From Clostridia bacterium (lineage in GTDB: Bacteria > Bacillota > Clostridia > Christensenellales > Borkfalkiaceae), in assembly GCA_021202395.1 (NCBI GenBank), contig JAJQDC010000015.1:75350-110403 (forward strand): a DNA stretch of 35,054 nucleotides, given 5' to 3'. A model generated the notes under the pieces. That model did not search any database. It had not been told where the DNA came from and was given only the letters and a program-made list of their open reading frames with translations. Shown here in pieces: positions 24,969-32,691 of the stretch. Each line of letters starts with the position of its first letter. Position 1 is the first letter of the stretch. Position numbers and translations under genes: made by a program.

Positions 24969-26492
24969 ATGAACAATAATATTTACCGCACAACTGCCCA
25001 GGTTACCATATTTTCTATAATAGAAAAGTCAATCAGCTTTTTATACCGCATAGTGCTTTCGCGCGTGATCGGCGCGGAAGGCGTCGGCATTTACCAGATA
25101 GCGCTTTCGGTTTTTGCCGTATTCCTTACGGCGGCTTCAAGCGGGGTACCCGTAACCGTTTCAAGACTTATTACTAAGCAGAACGCCGTGGGCGGCGGCA
25201 GCAGGCACGCCGTTGTAACCGCAGGGATAGTGAGCACGCTTATGTTTACCGTGCCCGCCTGCATAATTATTTTTGCCGGAAGAAACTTTTTCGGCTTTTT
25301 ATTTTCTGACAGCAGGTGTTTAAACGTATTCCTTATTATTTTACCCGGGCTGATACTTACGTCTGTTTATTCGGTAATGCGTGGTACTTTCTGGGGCAAC
25401 AAAGATTTTTTGCCGTACAGCCTTATTGAACTTGCCGAAGACGCATTTATGGTTGTGCTCGGCTGCATCCTTATAACGGGTGCAACCGATGCGGCGGACG
25501 GTGCGTCGCGGGCTGCCATTGCCGTGTTTGTATCTTACATATTTTCTTTTATAGTTTCGCTGGGCTGGTATTTCCACAAGGGCGGAAGGCTTGTAAACCC
25601 AAAAAAACAGCTTAAGCCGCTGCTTGCAAGCTCGCTGCCCATTACGGCAATGCGCACTTCAACTTCGCTTTTAAACTCGCTTGTAGCCGTTTTAATGCCC
25701 TTTTTACTTGTAAGGATATGCAATATGACCAATAGCGACGCGGTAAGCTTATACGGCGTTGCGGCGGGGATGAGCATACCGATTTTATTTATACCGTCTT
25801 CTTTAATAGGTTCCATTGCCGTTGTGCTTGCACCCGAACTTTCGGAAAATTTTTACCGCAACAAGACGGAAAGACTGAAAGACGACGTAGAAAAATCTTT
25901 ACGGGCGGCGGTATTTATAGCCTTTTTGCTTATACCGCTTTTATTTTCTTTGGGAGTTACGATGGGGAACGTTCTGTTTTCTGACAGCCTTAGCGGAGAG
26001 ATTGTAAAAAACTGCTGTATAATTTTACTGCCGATGTGTATTTCTATGATAACAAACACTATACTCAACAGCATGAACAGGGAAAAGCAGACGCTTATTT
26101 ATTACTTTGCAGGGGCTGCCGCCATGATAGCCTGCATTGCGGCGTTTACTTCTTTTGCAGGTATATATTCTTATGTAACAGGTCTTGGAGCAAGTTTTGT
26201 TGTTACAGCAGCTTTGAATTTAAGGCTGCTGAAAAAACTTTGCAGGGGCGTAAAGATATTTAACTTTATATTAAAAGGAATTGCCGTGTGTGCGGCGTGC
26301 TGTGCGTTCGGCTGGCTGTTTGTAAGCCTTATACAAAAGTTCCTTCCGCAAATTGCAGTGCTCGCCGTGGGCGGGGTTGCGGTGGCTGCGTTTACGCTTG
26401 CCTTTATGTACATTGCAAAGATGTACACGCTTGAACCGCTTAAAGGTATTTTAAATAAAAGGAAAGGCAGAAAAGGTAAATCTGCTTTATAA
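24969..26492 (+). CDS. SpoVB/MurJ-family oligosaccharide flippase
   Basis: 507 residues and about 14 TM helices, of the MOP (multidrug/oligosaccharidyl-lipid/polysaccharide) exporter superfamily. It starts NNNIYRTTAQVTIFSIIEKS and has IVLSRVIGAEGVGIYQIA, a hallmark of the SpoVB group, which moves lipid-linked precursors for spore cortex or cell wall. The C-terminus is basic (KRKGRKGK). The ATG at 24969 has no visible Shine-Dalgarno; two in-frame TTG codons lie directly upstream. Its divergent LysM neighbour agrees with a sporulation or envelope role. SpoVB versus a general MurJ-like flippase cannot be settled here. Confidence 0.88.
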   Translation: MNNNIYRTTAQVTIFSIIEKSISFLYRIVLSRVIGAEGVGIYQIALSVFAVFLTAASSGVPVTVSRLITKQNAVGGGSRHAVVTAGIVSTLMFTVPACIIIFAGRNFFGFLFSDSRCLNVFLIILPGLILTSVYSVMRGTFWGNKDFLPYSLIELAEDAFMVVLGCILITGATDAADGASRAAIAVFVSYIFSFIVSLGWYFHKGGRLVNPKKQLKPLLASSLPITAMRTSTSLLNSLVAVLMPFLLVRICNMTNSDAVSLYGVAAGMSIPILFIPSSLIGSIAVVLAPELSENFYRNKTERLKDDVEKSLRAAVFIAFLLIPLLFSLGVTMGNVLFSDSLSGEIVKNCCIILLPMCISMITNTILNSMNREKQTLIYYFAGAAAMIACIAAFTSFAGIYSYVTGLGASFVVTAALNLRLLKKLCRGVKIFNFILKGIAVCAACCAFGWLFVSLIQKFLPQIAVLAVGGVAVAAFTLAFMYIAKMYTLEPLKGILNKRKGRKGKSAL

Positions 26493-26518
26493 TAACAAAA
26501 GGAATTTTGAGTTGTTAT

Positions 26519-26567
26519 CCCCTCATCCGTCCCTTCGGGACACCTTCCCCCACATAAAAGGGGAAGG
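26519..26567. repeat. CCCCTCATCCGTC intergenic repeat
   Basis: CCCCTCATCCGTC (26519-26531), then a small CCCTTCGGG hairpin, then CCTTCCCC / GGGGAAGG (26543-26567). The same units recur at 32409-32421 and 32553-32575, there separated by about 130 bp. This is a dispersed element type often seen between genes in Clostridia. The remainder to 26655 is a degenerate continuation with a further AAAAGGGGAAGG copy (about 26638-26649). Confidence 0.75.
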
Positions 26568-26660
26568 CAAGGGAAGGGCATTTTTACACTCACGCAAGGT
26601 GAAGGCAAGATTTTATGATATTAATCATCGGCTACTAAAAGGGGAAGGTATACGGGTGTT

Positions 26661-27035
26661 TTACTTTTGTTTTATGGCAGATTTTAAATCGTAAGTCTGT
26701 TTTATTGCAAGGGCGATAAGGAACGCACCGAAGAGCTTTTGCAGAGCGCCCGACGGTATAAAGGCGGCGAGCGCCGCGCCAAGGGCGGATATTATTACGG
26801 CGGGCACGATTACCGCAAGTATGCCTTTTGGCTTTATAAGCCCGTTATCTGCATGTATTTTAAGGCTTATTGCCGCCATAGGCAAAAAGGCGAACAGGTT
26901 TGCCGCCTGAGCAACGTGCTGCTCTATACCTAAAAATATTGTAATTGCGGGTATAAGAATGGTGCCGCCGCCCATACCCATACCGCCAAGCAGACCGGAT
27001 AAAAGCGCAAAAAGCAAAATAAGATTAAAGCTCAT
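26661..27035 (-). CDS. Half-size TauE/SafE (TSUP) transporter, second subunit
   Basis: 124 residues, about four TM helices, one repeat unit of the TauE/SafE fold, with the glycine motif GLLGGMGMGGGTILIP near the N-terminus. Full-length relatives have two such repeats in one chain of about 250 residues. It overlaps the upstream partner by 4 bp (ATGA), so the two are co-translated and most likely form a heteromer. Family members export or import sulfite, sulfoacetate or other small organosulfur anions; the substrate is unknown here. Confidence 0.85.
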   Translation of the reverse strand: MSFNLILLFALLSGLLGGMGMGGGTILIPAITIFLGIEQHVAQAANLFAFLPMAAISLKIHADNGLIKPKGILAVIVPAVIISALGAALAAFIPSGALQKLFGAFLIALAIKQTYDLKSAIKQK

Positions 27036-27394
27036 AAAACCATCCTTACGCCTGCGGCAAACATAACGGCTATAAAAATTACCTTTACAACCGTTAAAGG
27101 AAGTTTATTTAAAAGCAGTGCGCCCAGCGCGCCGCCAGCCGTCATACCCAGCGCCGCAGGGATGATTACCGAAAAATCTGCATAGCCTGCCGCCCAGTAA
27201 ACGGCTGCGCTTGCAAGGCAGACGGGGGCTATTACAGAAATTGCCGTTGCGTGGGCAGCTTTGTCTTTATAACCCAGAAAGCCTGAAAGCATTGGTACGG
27301 CTATCATTCCGCCGCCACCGCCGAAAAGCCCGTTTGCCGCACCCACCGCACCGCCGCAAACAATTTTGCGCATTGTTTTGTTATTTACTGCCAT
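27032..27394 (-). CDS. Half-size TauE/SafE (TSUP) transporter, first subunit
   Basis: 120 residues, about four TM helices, with the repeat motif GLFGGGGGMIAVPML and a second-half segment AALGMTAGGALGALL. It is the other repeat of the TauE/SafE fold, encoded separately from 26661-27035 by an ATGA overlap. Together the two equal one ordinary transporter. Both frames are intact and both start with Met and end near a helix boundary, so a natural split is more likely than a sequencing error. No Shine-Dalgarno site is close to the ATG. Confidence 0.85.
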   Translation of the reverse strand: MAVNNKTMRKIVCGGAVGAANGLFGGGGGMIAVPMLSGFLGYKDKAAHATAISVIAPVCLASAAVYWAAGYADFSVIIPAALGMTAGGALGALLLNKLPLTVVKVIFIAVMFAAGVRMVL

Positions 27395-27496
27395 AAAGTG
27401 TGCATTGCGCCCTTTTTAAGGCGCTCTCCTTTTAAGACATTTTGCGCAATAAAAATAAAATTAACTTTATTTTCTGCAAATTGTGCGAAAAATTGC

Positions 27497-27525
27497 TTGC
27501 GTATAACCTGCTTTTATATTAAAAT
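27497..27525 (+). promoter_or_regulatory. Promoter of the giant surface protein gene
   Basis: -35 TTGCGT (27497-27502), 17-bp spacer, -10 TAAAAT (27520-27525). Start near 27532, leaving a leader of about 60 nt. Confidence 0.6.
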
Positions 27526-27532
27526 AATAAAG

Positions 27533-27551
27533 TACGATTACGGTACGATTT
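27533..27551 (+). promoter_or_regulatory. Tandem TACGATT sites just after the predicted start point
   Basis: TACGATT occurs at 27533-27539 and 27544-27550, 11 bp apart, about one helical turn, right where transcription should begin. It may be an operator for a repressor binding one face of the DNA; no regulator is identified. Confidence 0.3.
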
Positions 27552-27592
27552 TAAATATAGATATATACACAAAAAATTTTGCAGGTGTTTTT

Positions 27593-30500
27593 ATGTACAG
27601 TAAAAGATATTACTTGAAATCAAAATTCAGAATGGCTATGATTATGCTGCTCAGTATAATTATGGCGATGTCGCTGTTTTTTGCGGCGGCTTGCTCTGAC
27701 GACGATGACGACGATACAGAGAAAACCACTTCTACCAGCGACACGCAGACTATTCTGAACGGCAATTTTGAATTCTTCTCGGACAGCGACGACGAAACTT
27801 ATATTATCTACACGCCGAACAGCTGGTCTTCTACCACGTCGGGTTCTACCAACTATGTAATGAACGGCATAGTTGACACGTCTGACGCAGGCTGGAGCAG
27901 GATAACCGACCCCGACCTTGCGGCAACGCTTGATTATAACAACAGCCTTGACGAAGACGACGATGACTACGACGACGAGTATGTAGACTACAACGGGATG
28001 AAGTCAAGAGATATACCTTATAAGAACACCTATGCAGGAATCAACGGGGAATCGCTTGACGGCAACGACACGTACTACACCCTTTACGGCGATGAAAAAA
28101 GCGGCTACTATGTTCTTAACGACAGCGACGAACAGGTTACCGTATTCTACGACGAAACTACGGGCGTTTGCACCGACGAAAACGGCGATGTTGTTTACAT
28201 TAAATCTATAGTGGACAACCCCCAGACGCACAACGTGATTACCACCGTTTCGGGTGAAGAATACGACGCATACTATGTGGCAGATACCGCCGAAACGCAC
28301 GCTAAAACTGATTATGAAGCGGGCGACAAAGTATTGCTTTATGCAGACGACGACGGCAACTACTACTACGACGCTGACTTTGAATATGAATACGAAAGCC
28401 ACGTTCTGATGATCCATAATTACGTTAACGACGACACCCGTTACGGCACGGCGCAGAGCTACACCTCTTCTACCAGCGTTTCGCTTGAGCCCAACACGGC
28501 GGCGGAACTGAGCGTATGGGTTAAGACAAGCGAACTTATTTACGACAGAAACGGCAGTGAAATTTATGAAGGCCGCGGTGCTTACATTGAAATTGAACAG
28601 ACGGTAGGCGGCTCGGCAGTAGATTCCTTATATATAGAAAATATAAGGACTGACGGCGTAACGGATAACAACGGCTGGGTTAAATACACAATTTACGTCA
28701 ACGGCTGCGACTTTGCAACGAGCACCGTTACCGTAACCGTAGGTTTGGGACAGGCTGAAAGCTCAAGCGATTACAGCGAAGTCTGCGAAGGTTACGCATT
28801 CTTTGACGACGTAAAGTGCACAGTATATTCCAGTCTTACAAAAACATCTTTAGCTGACACCGAAGACGCAGGATACACAATCAACTCCTGCGACCTTACC
28901 AGCGAAGAAGACGAAAAGATATTCAAGATAGAAGACAAGGTTGCAGACGACAGCACCAGCTACTACCTTATAGACCTTTCTTCGCAGGCGGATCACGTAG
29001 ACACCAAACTTAATTCAGGCTCCACTTCTACCGTTTCGGTTGATTACACAAGAGATTCCGATTATTATATTGTTTCTAACGATACAATAAACGGATACAA
29101 CATAGAAAGCAGTACAAAGTATACGGCAGGCAGCACATACAAATATAATCTTTTGACAACGGCTACGCTTAATACCGGATACGACGTTTTAGGCATATTT
29201 GATTTAAACGACCTTGAAACAGATATTAAAAACGCTTTTTCTTCGGGAGCGGGTTACAGCTATTACAGCGACACCATACAGTCTGTGCTTGAAGGGGCGA
29301 CAACGCTGCCCAACTACAGCGACGAAGACAACGACTACGCGCTTATGATTTTATCGGCTTACGGCGCGGCATACACCGCCACAGTAACCGATACGGATAA
29401 TTTTACCGTAAATTCAGGTGAATACAAGATTGTATCTTTCTGGCTTAAAACTTCTGACATGGCGGGCTTTACCGCCGCTACCGTATCGCTTTACGCTTAC
29501 AAGTACGATGCGGACGGCAACCTGTTAGACGCCGAAGGAAATATCACGACGGATATTACAAAGGCGGTTATAGATACAAGCATGGTATCTTCGCTGGCGC
29601 TGGATACATCGAGCGTAACGTTTGACGCAGGCGACGAAGAAGATATTTACGGCGGCTGGGTACAGTGCTTCTTCTACGTGGAAAACACCACCGATTACGA
29701 CATTACGTTTGAAATGCAGATCGGCTTCGGCAACACTACCATTAAGGACACCACCGCTTCTGACTACAAAGCAGGTTACCTTGCGGTAACTAATATACAG
29801 ACTATGGACGTAGACGAAGACATATTCAGCCTTGCATCCACAAGCGATTATGCAGCTTCGTTCACGATGTCTACAAGCGATTCAAGGGAAAATAACTACT
29901 TTGATACCACCGCTGCCGTTAACTCTAACGATATAGAGAGCAATATTACATCCACCACTTCTTACACGGGTGTAAACGGCGGAAGCGCATCGGTAGTTTA
30001 TAAGAGCGATATAGACAGCAGCGGCTTAGATTCAAGGAACAGCAACGGCAATTCCGGCCTGCTGAACCAGGACTACTGGGATAATTATGTTAATGGTCTA
30101 ACAAATGGTAGTTCAGGTTATGAATGGCTGAAGCTTATACTTGAATATAAAGGCTGCTACCTAAACGACGCTTTAATTTCAATAGCAAGTTGGAGCGACG
30201 TATTCGGCAGCACTTCTATACAGCCCCTTCTTATTGCAAACACAGTAAGGACATACGTAAACAGCGAAGATGAAACGTCTTACGCAATGAACTACGGCTA
30301 TATAGCTAACTCGGCTACCAGCGTATCTTCTGACAGCTACGAAATTATAACTGTTAAAGTTTATGTAAGCAAGGGTGCGGTTGCGTATGTATACCTTACC
30401 GAAAAGGACGGCAACAGCAGCGAAGTTATGTCGCTTGACCTGCCCGATTACAACCTGTGGTATGACAGCCAGGGCAACGTGCTTGACGGCGAACCCGACT

Positions 30501-32080
30501 ACGACGACGACAGCTACAAGGTAAGCGAACACATTGTTTACTACCTGCGCGACGACGGGCTGTATGAAGATAAAGACGGCAACCTGTTTGCAAACCTTAG
30601 CAACTACTCGCGTATGTACTACGACCAGCAGGCAACGTACTACGAAGAAGGCGCAACGCAGGCAACCCTTTACGAAGAACTTGACAGCGACACGATTTAT
30701 TACACAGACACCACCTACACCACCCAGTCGGCACACTACCTTATAGCTTACGACAGCGACGGCAGCTACACAAGGGTATTCCGTTACGACTACAGCTACT
30801 TTGGCGACAGCAGTTACCATTATATAATTACAGAGACGGACGACGATGACGAAGAATACGTAACATATTCTGACGCAGTTGCAAACTTTGACGTAACTGA
30901 TGAAATGATAAGGTACGACAACACCGCAGCCGATTCTGAAATGTACGTTGTGATAGACGCAAGGTATACTTCAAGCGGTGAGTTGGCTACTACTATTGCA
31001 GACGCTGGTTACGACAAAAACGGCAACTACGTTGCTGACACATGGCAGACCGTAAACTTCTATATCCACACGGGCGATACAAGTTACGATTACACGCTTG
31101 AACTCTGGAGCGGCGCAAGGACGACCACCGGCGTTGACGAAGACGGCAACGTGATTATAAGCGAAGAAAGTGAAGCGGCGAGCCTTGAAGGTTCGTTTGT
31201 GGTGTTTGATTACAGCAGCGTTACCGTAGACGAAGATTCTTACGCAGACCTGCTTGAAGAATATACCGACGAAATTATAGACGCTTACGTAAGGCTTTTG
31301 AATGCAACGGGCAACCTTAGCATTAAAGATAACGAACAGAACTTATCTTACTACAAGAACCTTTACGACGGACTTGTTGCCGACGGAACGATTGATGAAG
31401 ACGCACTGAAGTCTGACGAGAGCACATATTCTTACTGGAGAATAATAAACAACATAAGGAGCGTTGTTTACTACACCTACTCCCTTTACGACGACGCAGG
31501 CTACGTACCGTTTAACGCAGAGACAGCCGAAGACGACGAAACGGGCTACACCTATTCGGTGGACGATTATGAAGAAACTCTTTCATTCTTAAGCTACAGC
31601 ACAGGCAGCTATGCAGATGACAAATACAACACCTATACAGGAAACTATGTAACGTTTGTAGATTACAGCGCGGTAGACGTAACTGTAGAAAGCGGTGTTG
31701 CTGCCGACGAGGAAGAAGAAGACGAAGACAGCGATTCAACGCTTAACGTATGGCTGTTGGTAGCATCCATAATACTTGCAGTAGTGCTTATACTTACAAT
31801 GATCTCTATCCTTATCCGCGACATTGTTAAGAGAATACGCCGCAAGAGAGTTAACGTTAAGAATGTTTATTCCGGCAAGCGTAAGCACTATATAAGGAAG
31901 CTTGGTCTTACCGAAACAACCGAAGAGCCTGAAGAAGCTGAAGAAACTTCTGAACCTGAAAAGGAAGAAGAAGCTGAAGAAGCTGAACAGCCCGAAGAAA
32001 CTGCGGAACCTGAAGAAACTTCTGCCGAAGAAACACCTGCAGAAGATGACGGCACCGACGGCGAAGGCAAAACAGAATAA
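27593..32080 (+). CDS. Giant surface protein: lipobox, three CBM-like modules, C-terminal TM and acidic tail
   Basis: 1,495 residues. The ATG at 27593 follows AGGTG by seven bases; the frame is open to 27398 but that part reads as leader. The N-terminus has basic residues, a hydrophobic core and a lipobox FFAAAC, then an Asp run. The extracellular body is rich in Asp, Tyr, Ser and Thr. Three regions look like jelly-roll carbohydrate-binding modules: about 55-420 (NGNFEFF, AAELSVWVKTS, GYAFFDDVKC), 570-760 (EYKIVSFWLKTS, YGGWVQCFFYV) and 900-1215 (IITVKVYVSKG, TWQTVNFYIHTG). A helical stretch follows (about 1215-1310), then a TM helix (about 1384-1406), a basic patch (KRIRRKR) and an acidic Glu/Pro/Ala tail of about 70 residues that would be cytoplasmic. 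Inference: cell-surface glycan or protein binding. It has its own promoter and terminator. Confidence 0.85.
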   Translation: MYSKRYYLKSKFRMAMIMLLSIIMAMSLFFAAACSDDDDDDTEKTTSTSDTQTILNGNFEFFSDSDDETYIIYTPNSWSSTTSGSTNYVMNGIVDTSDAGWSRITDPDLAATLDYNNSLDEDDDDYDDEYVDYNGMKSRDIPYKNTYAGINGESLDGNDTYYTLYGDEKSGYYVLNDSDEQVTVFYDETTGVCTDENGDVVYIKSIVDNPQTHNVITTVSGEEYDAYYVADTAETHAKTDYEAGDKVLLYADDDGNYYYDADFEYEYESHVLMIHNYVNDDTRYGTAQSYTSSTSVSLEPNTAAELSVWVKTSELIYDRNGSEIYEGRGAYIEIEQTVGGSAVDSLYIENIRTDGVTDNNGWVKYTIYVNGCDFATSTVTVTVGLGQAESSSDYSEVCEGYAFFDDVKCTVYSSLTKTSLADTEDAGYTINSCDLTSEEDEKIFKIEDKVADDSTSYYLIDLSSQADHVDTKLNSGSTSTVSVDYTRDSDYYIVSNDTINGYNIESSTKYTAGSTYKYNLLTTATLNTGYDVLGIFDLNDLETDIKNAFSSGAGYSYYSDTIQSVLEGATTLPNYSDEDNDYALMILSAYGAAYTATVTDTDNFTVNSGEYKIVSFWLKTSDMAGFTAATVSLYAYKYDADGNLLDAEGNITTDITKAVIDTSMVSSLALDTSSVTFDAGDEEDIYGGWVQCFFYVENTTDYDITFEMQIGFGNTTIKDTTASDYKAGYLAVTNIQTMDVDEDIFSLASTSDYAASFTMSTSDSRENNYFDTTAAVNSNDIESNITSTTSYTGVNGGSASVVYKSDIDSSGLDSRNSNGNSGLLNQDYWDNYVNGLTNGSSGYEWLKLILEYKGCYLNDALISIASWSDVFGSTSIQPLLIANTVRTYVNSEDETSYAMNYGYIANSATSVSSDSYEIITVKVYVSKGAVAYVYLTEKDGNSSEVMSLDLPDYNLWYDSQGNVLDGEPDYDDDSYKVSEHIVYYLRDDGLYEDKDGNLFANLSNYSRMYYDQQATYYEEGATQATLYEELDSDTIYYTDTTYTTQSAHYLIAYDSDGSYTRVFRYDYSYFGDSSYHYIITETDDDDEEYVTYSDAVANFDVTDEMIRYDNTAADSEMYVVIDARYTSSGELATTIADAGYDKNGNYVADTWQTVNFYIHTGDTSYDYTLELWSGARTTTGVDEDGNVIISEESEAASLEGSFVVFDYSSVTVDEDSYADLLEEYTDEIIDAYVRLLNATGNLSIKDNEQNLSYYKNLYDGLVADGTIDEDALKSDESTYSYWRIINNIRSVVYYTYSLYDDAGYVPFNAETAEDDETGYTYSVDDYEETLSFLSYSTGSYADDKYNTYTGNYVTFVDYSAVDVTVESGVAADEEEEDEDSDSTLNVWLLVASIILAVVLILTMISILIRDIVKRIRRKRVNVKNVYSGKRKHYIRKLGLTETTEEPEEAEETSEPEKEEEAEEAEQPEETAEPEETSAEETPAEDDGTDGEGKTE

Positions 32081-32104
32081 ACGGCTTTAAGCTGAAAAAG
32101 AGAG

Positions 32105-32137
32105 CCAGCCCGAAACTAAGTTTCGGGCTGGTTTTTT
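32105..32137 (+). terminator. Strong intrinsic terminator after the giant surface protein gene
   Basis: CCAGCCCGAAA / TTTCGGGCTGG stem, short loop, T6. Confidence 0.93.
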
Positions 32138-32159
32138 CTATAACTAATTTTTACTTACT

Positions 32160-32600
32160 CTTTTTACAGTACGACTCTTCGCTTACGCTTCTCTATGACA
32201 GGCATCAACGCCGCCTGTTATTACAAGCGGTCATTTGTCCACTCTTGGCTTCCCCCTACGGGGGAAGCTGTCAACTTGTTGACTGCGTGAGCGTAGCGAA
32301 ACTCTGCGCACCACATTATAAATTGTTCTATAATATGGCGCAGATGAGGGGATATTCTGCCTTTCCTTATTTTTCTGTTATTGAGCTACTCAATGCGGTA
32401 AGAGTAGTCCCCTCATCCGTCGGCTATGCCGCTCTCAACGGCGGCAAAGTAAAAACCGCCGTTTCAGTCATCGCAAGCACCTTGCGAATGTGCTTGCTCT
32501 GCTCGCCAACCCAAACAGCGCATAAGTGCTGTTTGGGGAAATGTCGGCTCGCCCTTCCCCCATAAAAGGGGAAGGCAAGGGTGAGTGCATTGCGCCTTTA
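32160..32600. repeat. Composite intergenic repeat region
   Basis: This gene-free stretch holds several repeat units: a relative of the 16322-16502 element (CTTCGCTTACGCTT...ATGACAGG), a GCTTCCCC/GGGGAAGC palindrome (about 32250-32270), the covarying hairpin CTGCG...TTCTATAATATGGCGCAG (32304-32343), CCCCTCATCCGTC (32409-32421), an insert with a CCCAAACAGC/GCTGTTTGGG palindrome (about 32511-32537), and CCTTCCCC/GGGGAAGG (32553-32575). No believable protein-coding frame. Confidence 0.7.
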
Positions 32601-32640
32601 CAAAAAACAGCTTTATAAGCTACTGCCGTTTTATAAGGTA

Positions 32641-32673
32641 CAAAAACAGGAACTGCAAGCAGTTCCTTTTTTG
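32641..32673. terminator. Bidirectional terminator downstream of the RsmF-like gene
   Basis: GGAACTGC / GCAGTTCC with a 2-base loop, T6 on the plus side and TGTTTTTG on the minus side. It ends the minus-strand methyltransferase transcript and could also stop plus-strand read-through. Confidence 0.88.
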
Positions 32674-32691
32674 TAATTATTCTAAATCTTT

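Noticed and set aside
24956-24971. Leaderless transcript for the SpoVB-like gene (TAGAAT eight bases before the ATG)
   Set aside because: The -35 position (TCATAT) is poor, so the promoter cannot be supported; only the lack of a Shine-Dalgarno site is noted.
26491-26518. ATAACAA/TTGTTAT hairpin as terminator of the flippase gene
   Set aside because: It has a long loop and no T-run; it is too weak to call.
27398-27592. N-terminal extension of the giant surface protein to an ATG at 27398
   Set aside because: The extension precedes and covers the promoter, would bury the signal peptide 65 residues inside, and lacks a ribosome binding site; AGGTG before 27593 decides the start.
28004-28417. Long antisense frames inside the giant surface protein gene (also near 30179-30820)
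   Set aside because: Their Val/Ala/Phe-rich translations are shadows of the Asp/Tyr/Asn codons on the coding strand; no ribosome binding site or family features.
32245-32565. 106-codon plus-strand frame in the composite repeat region
   Set aside because: It spans several palindromic repeat units, has no ribosome binding site and resembles no protein.
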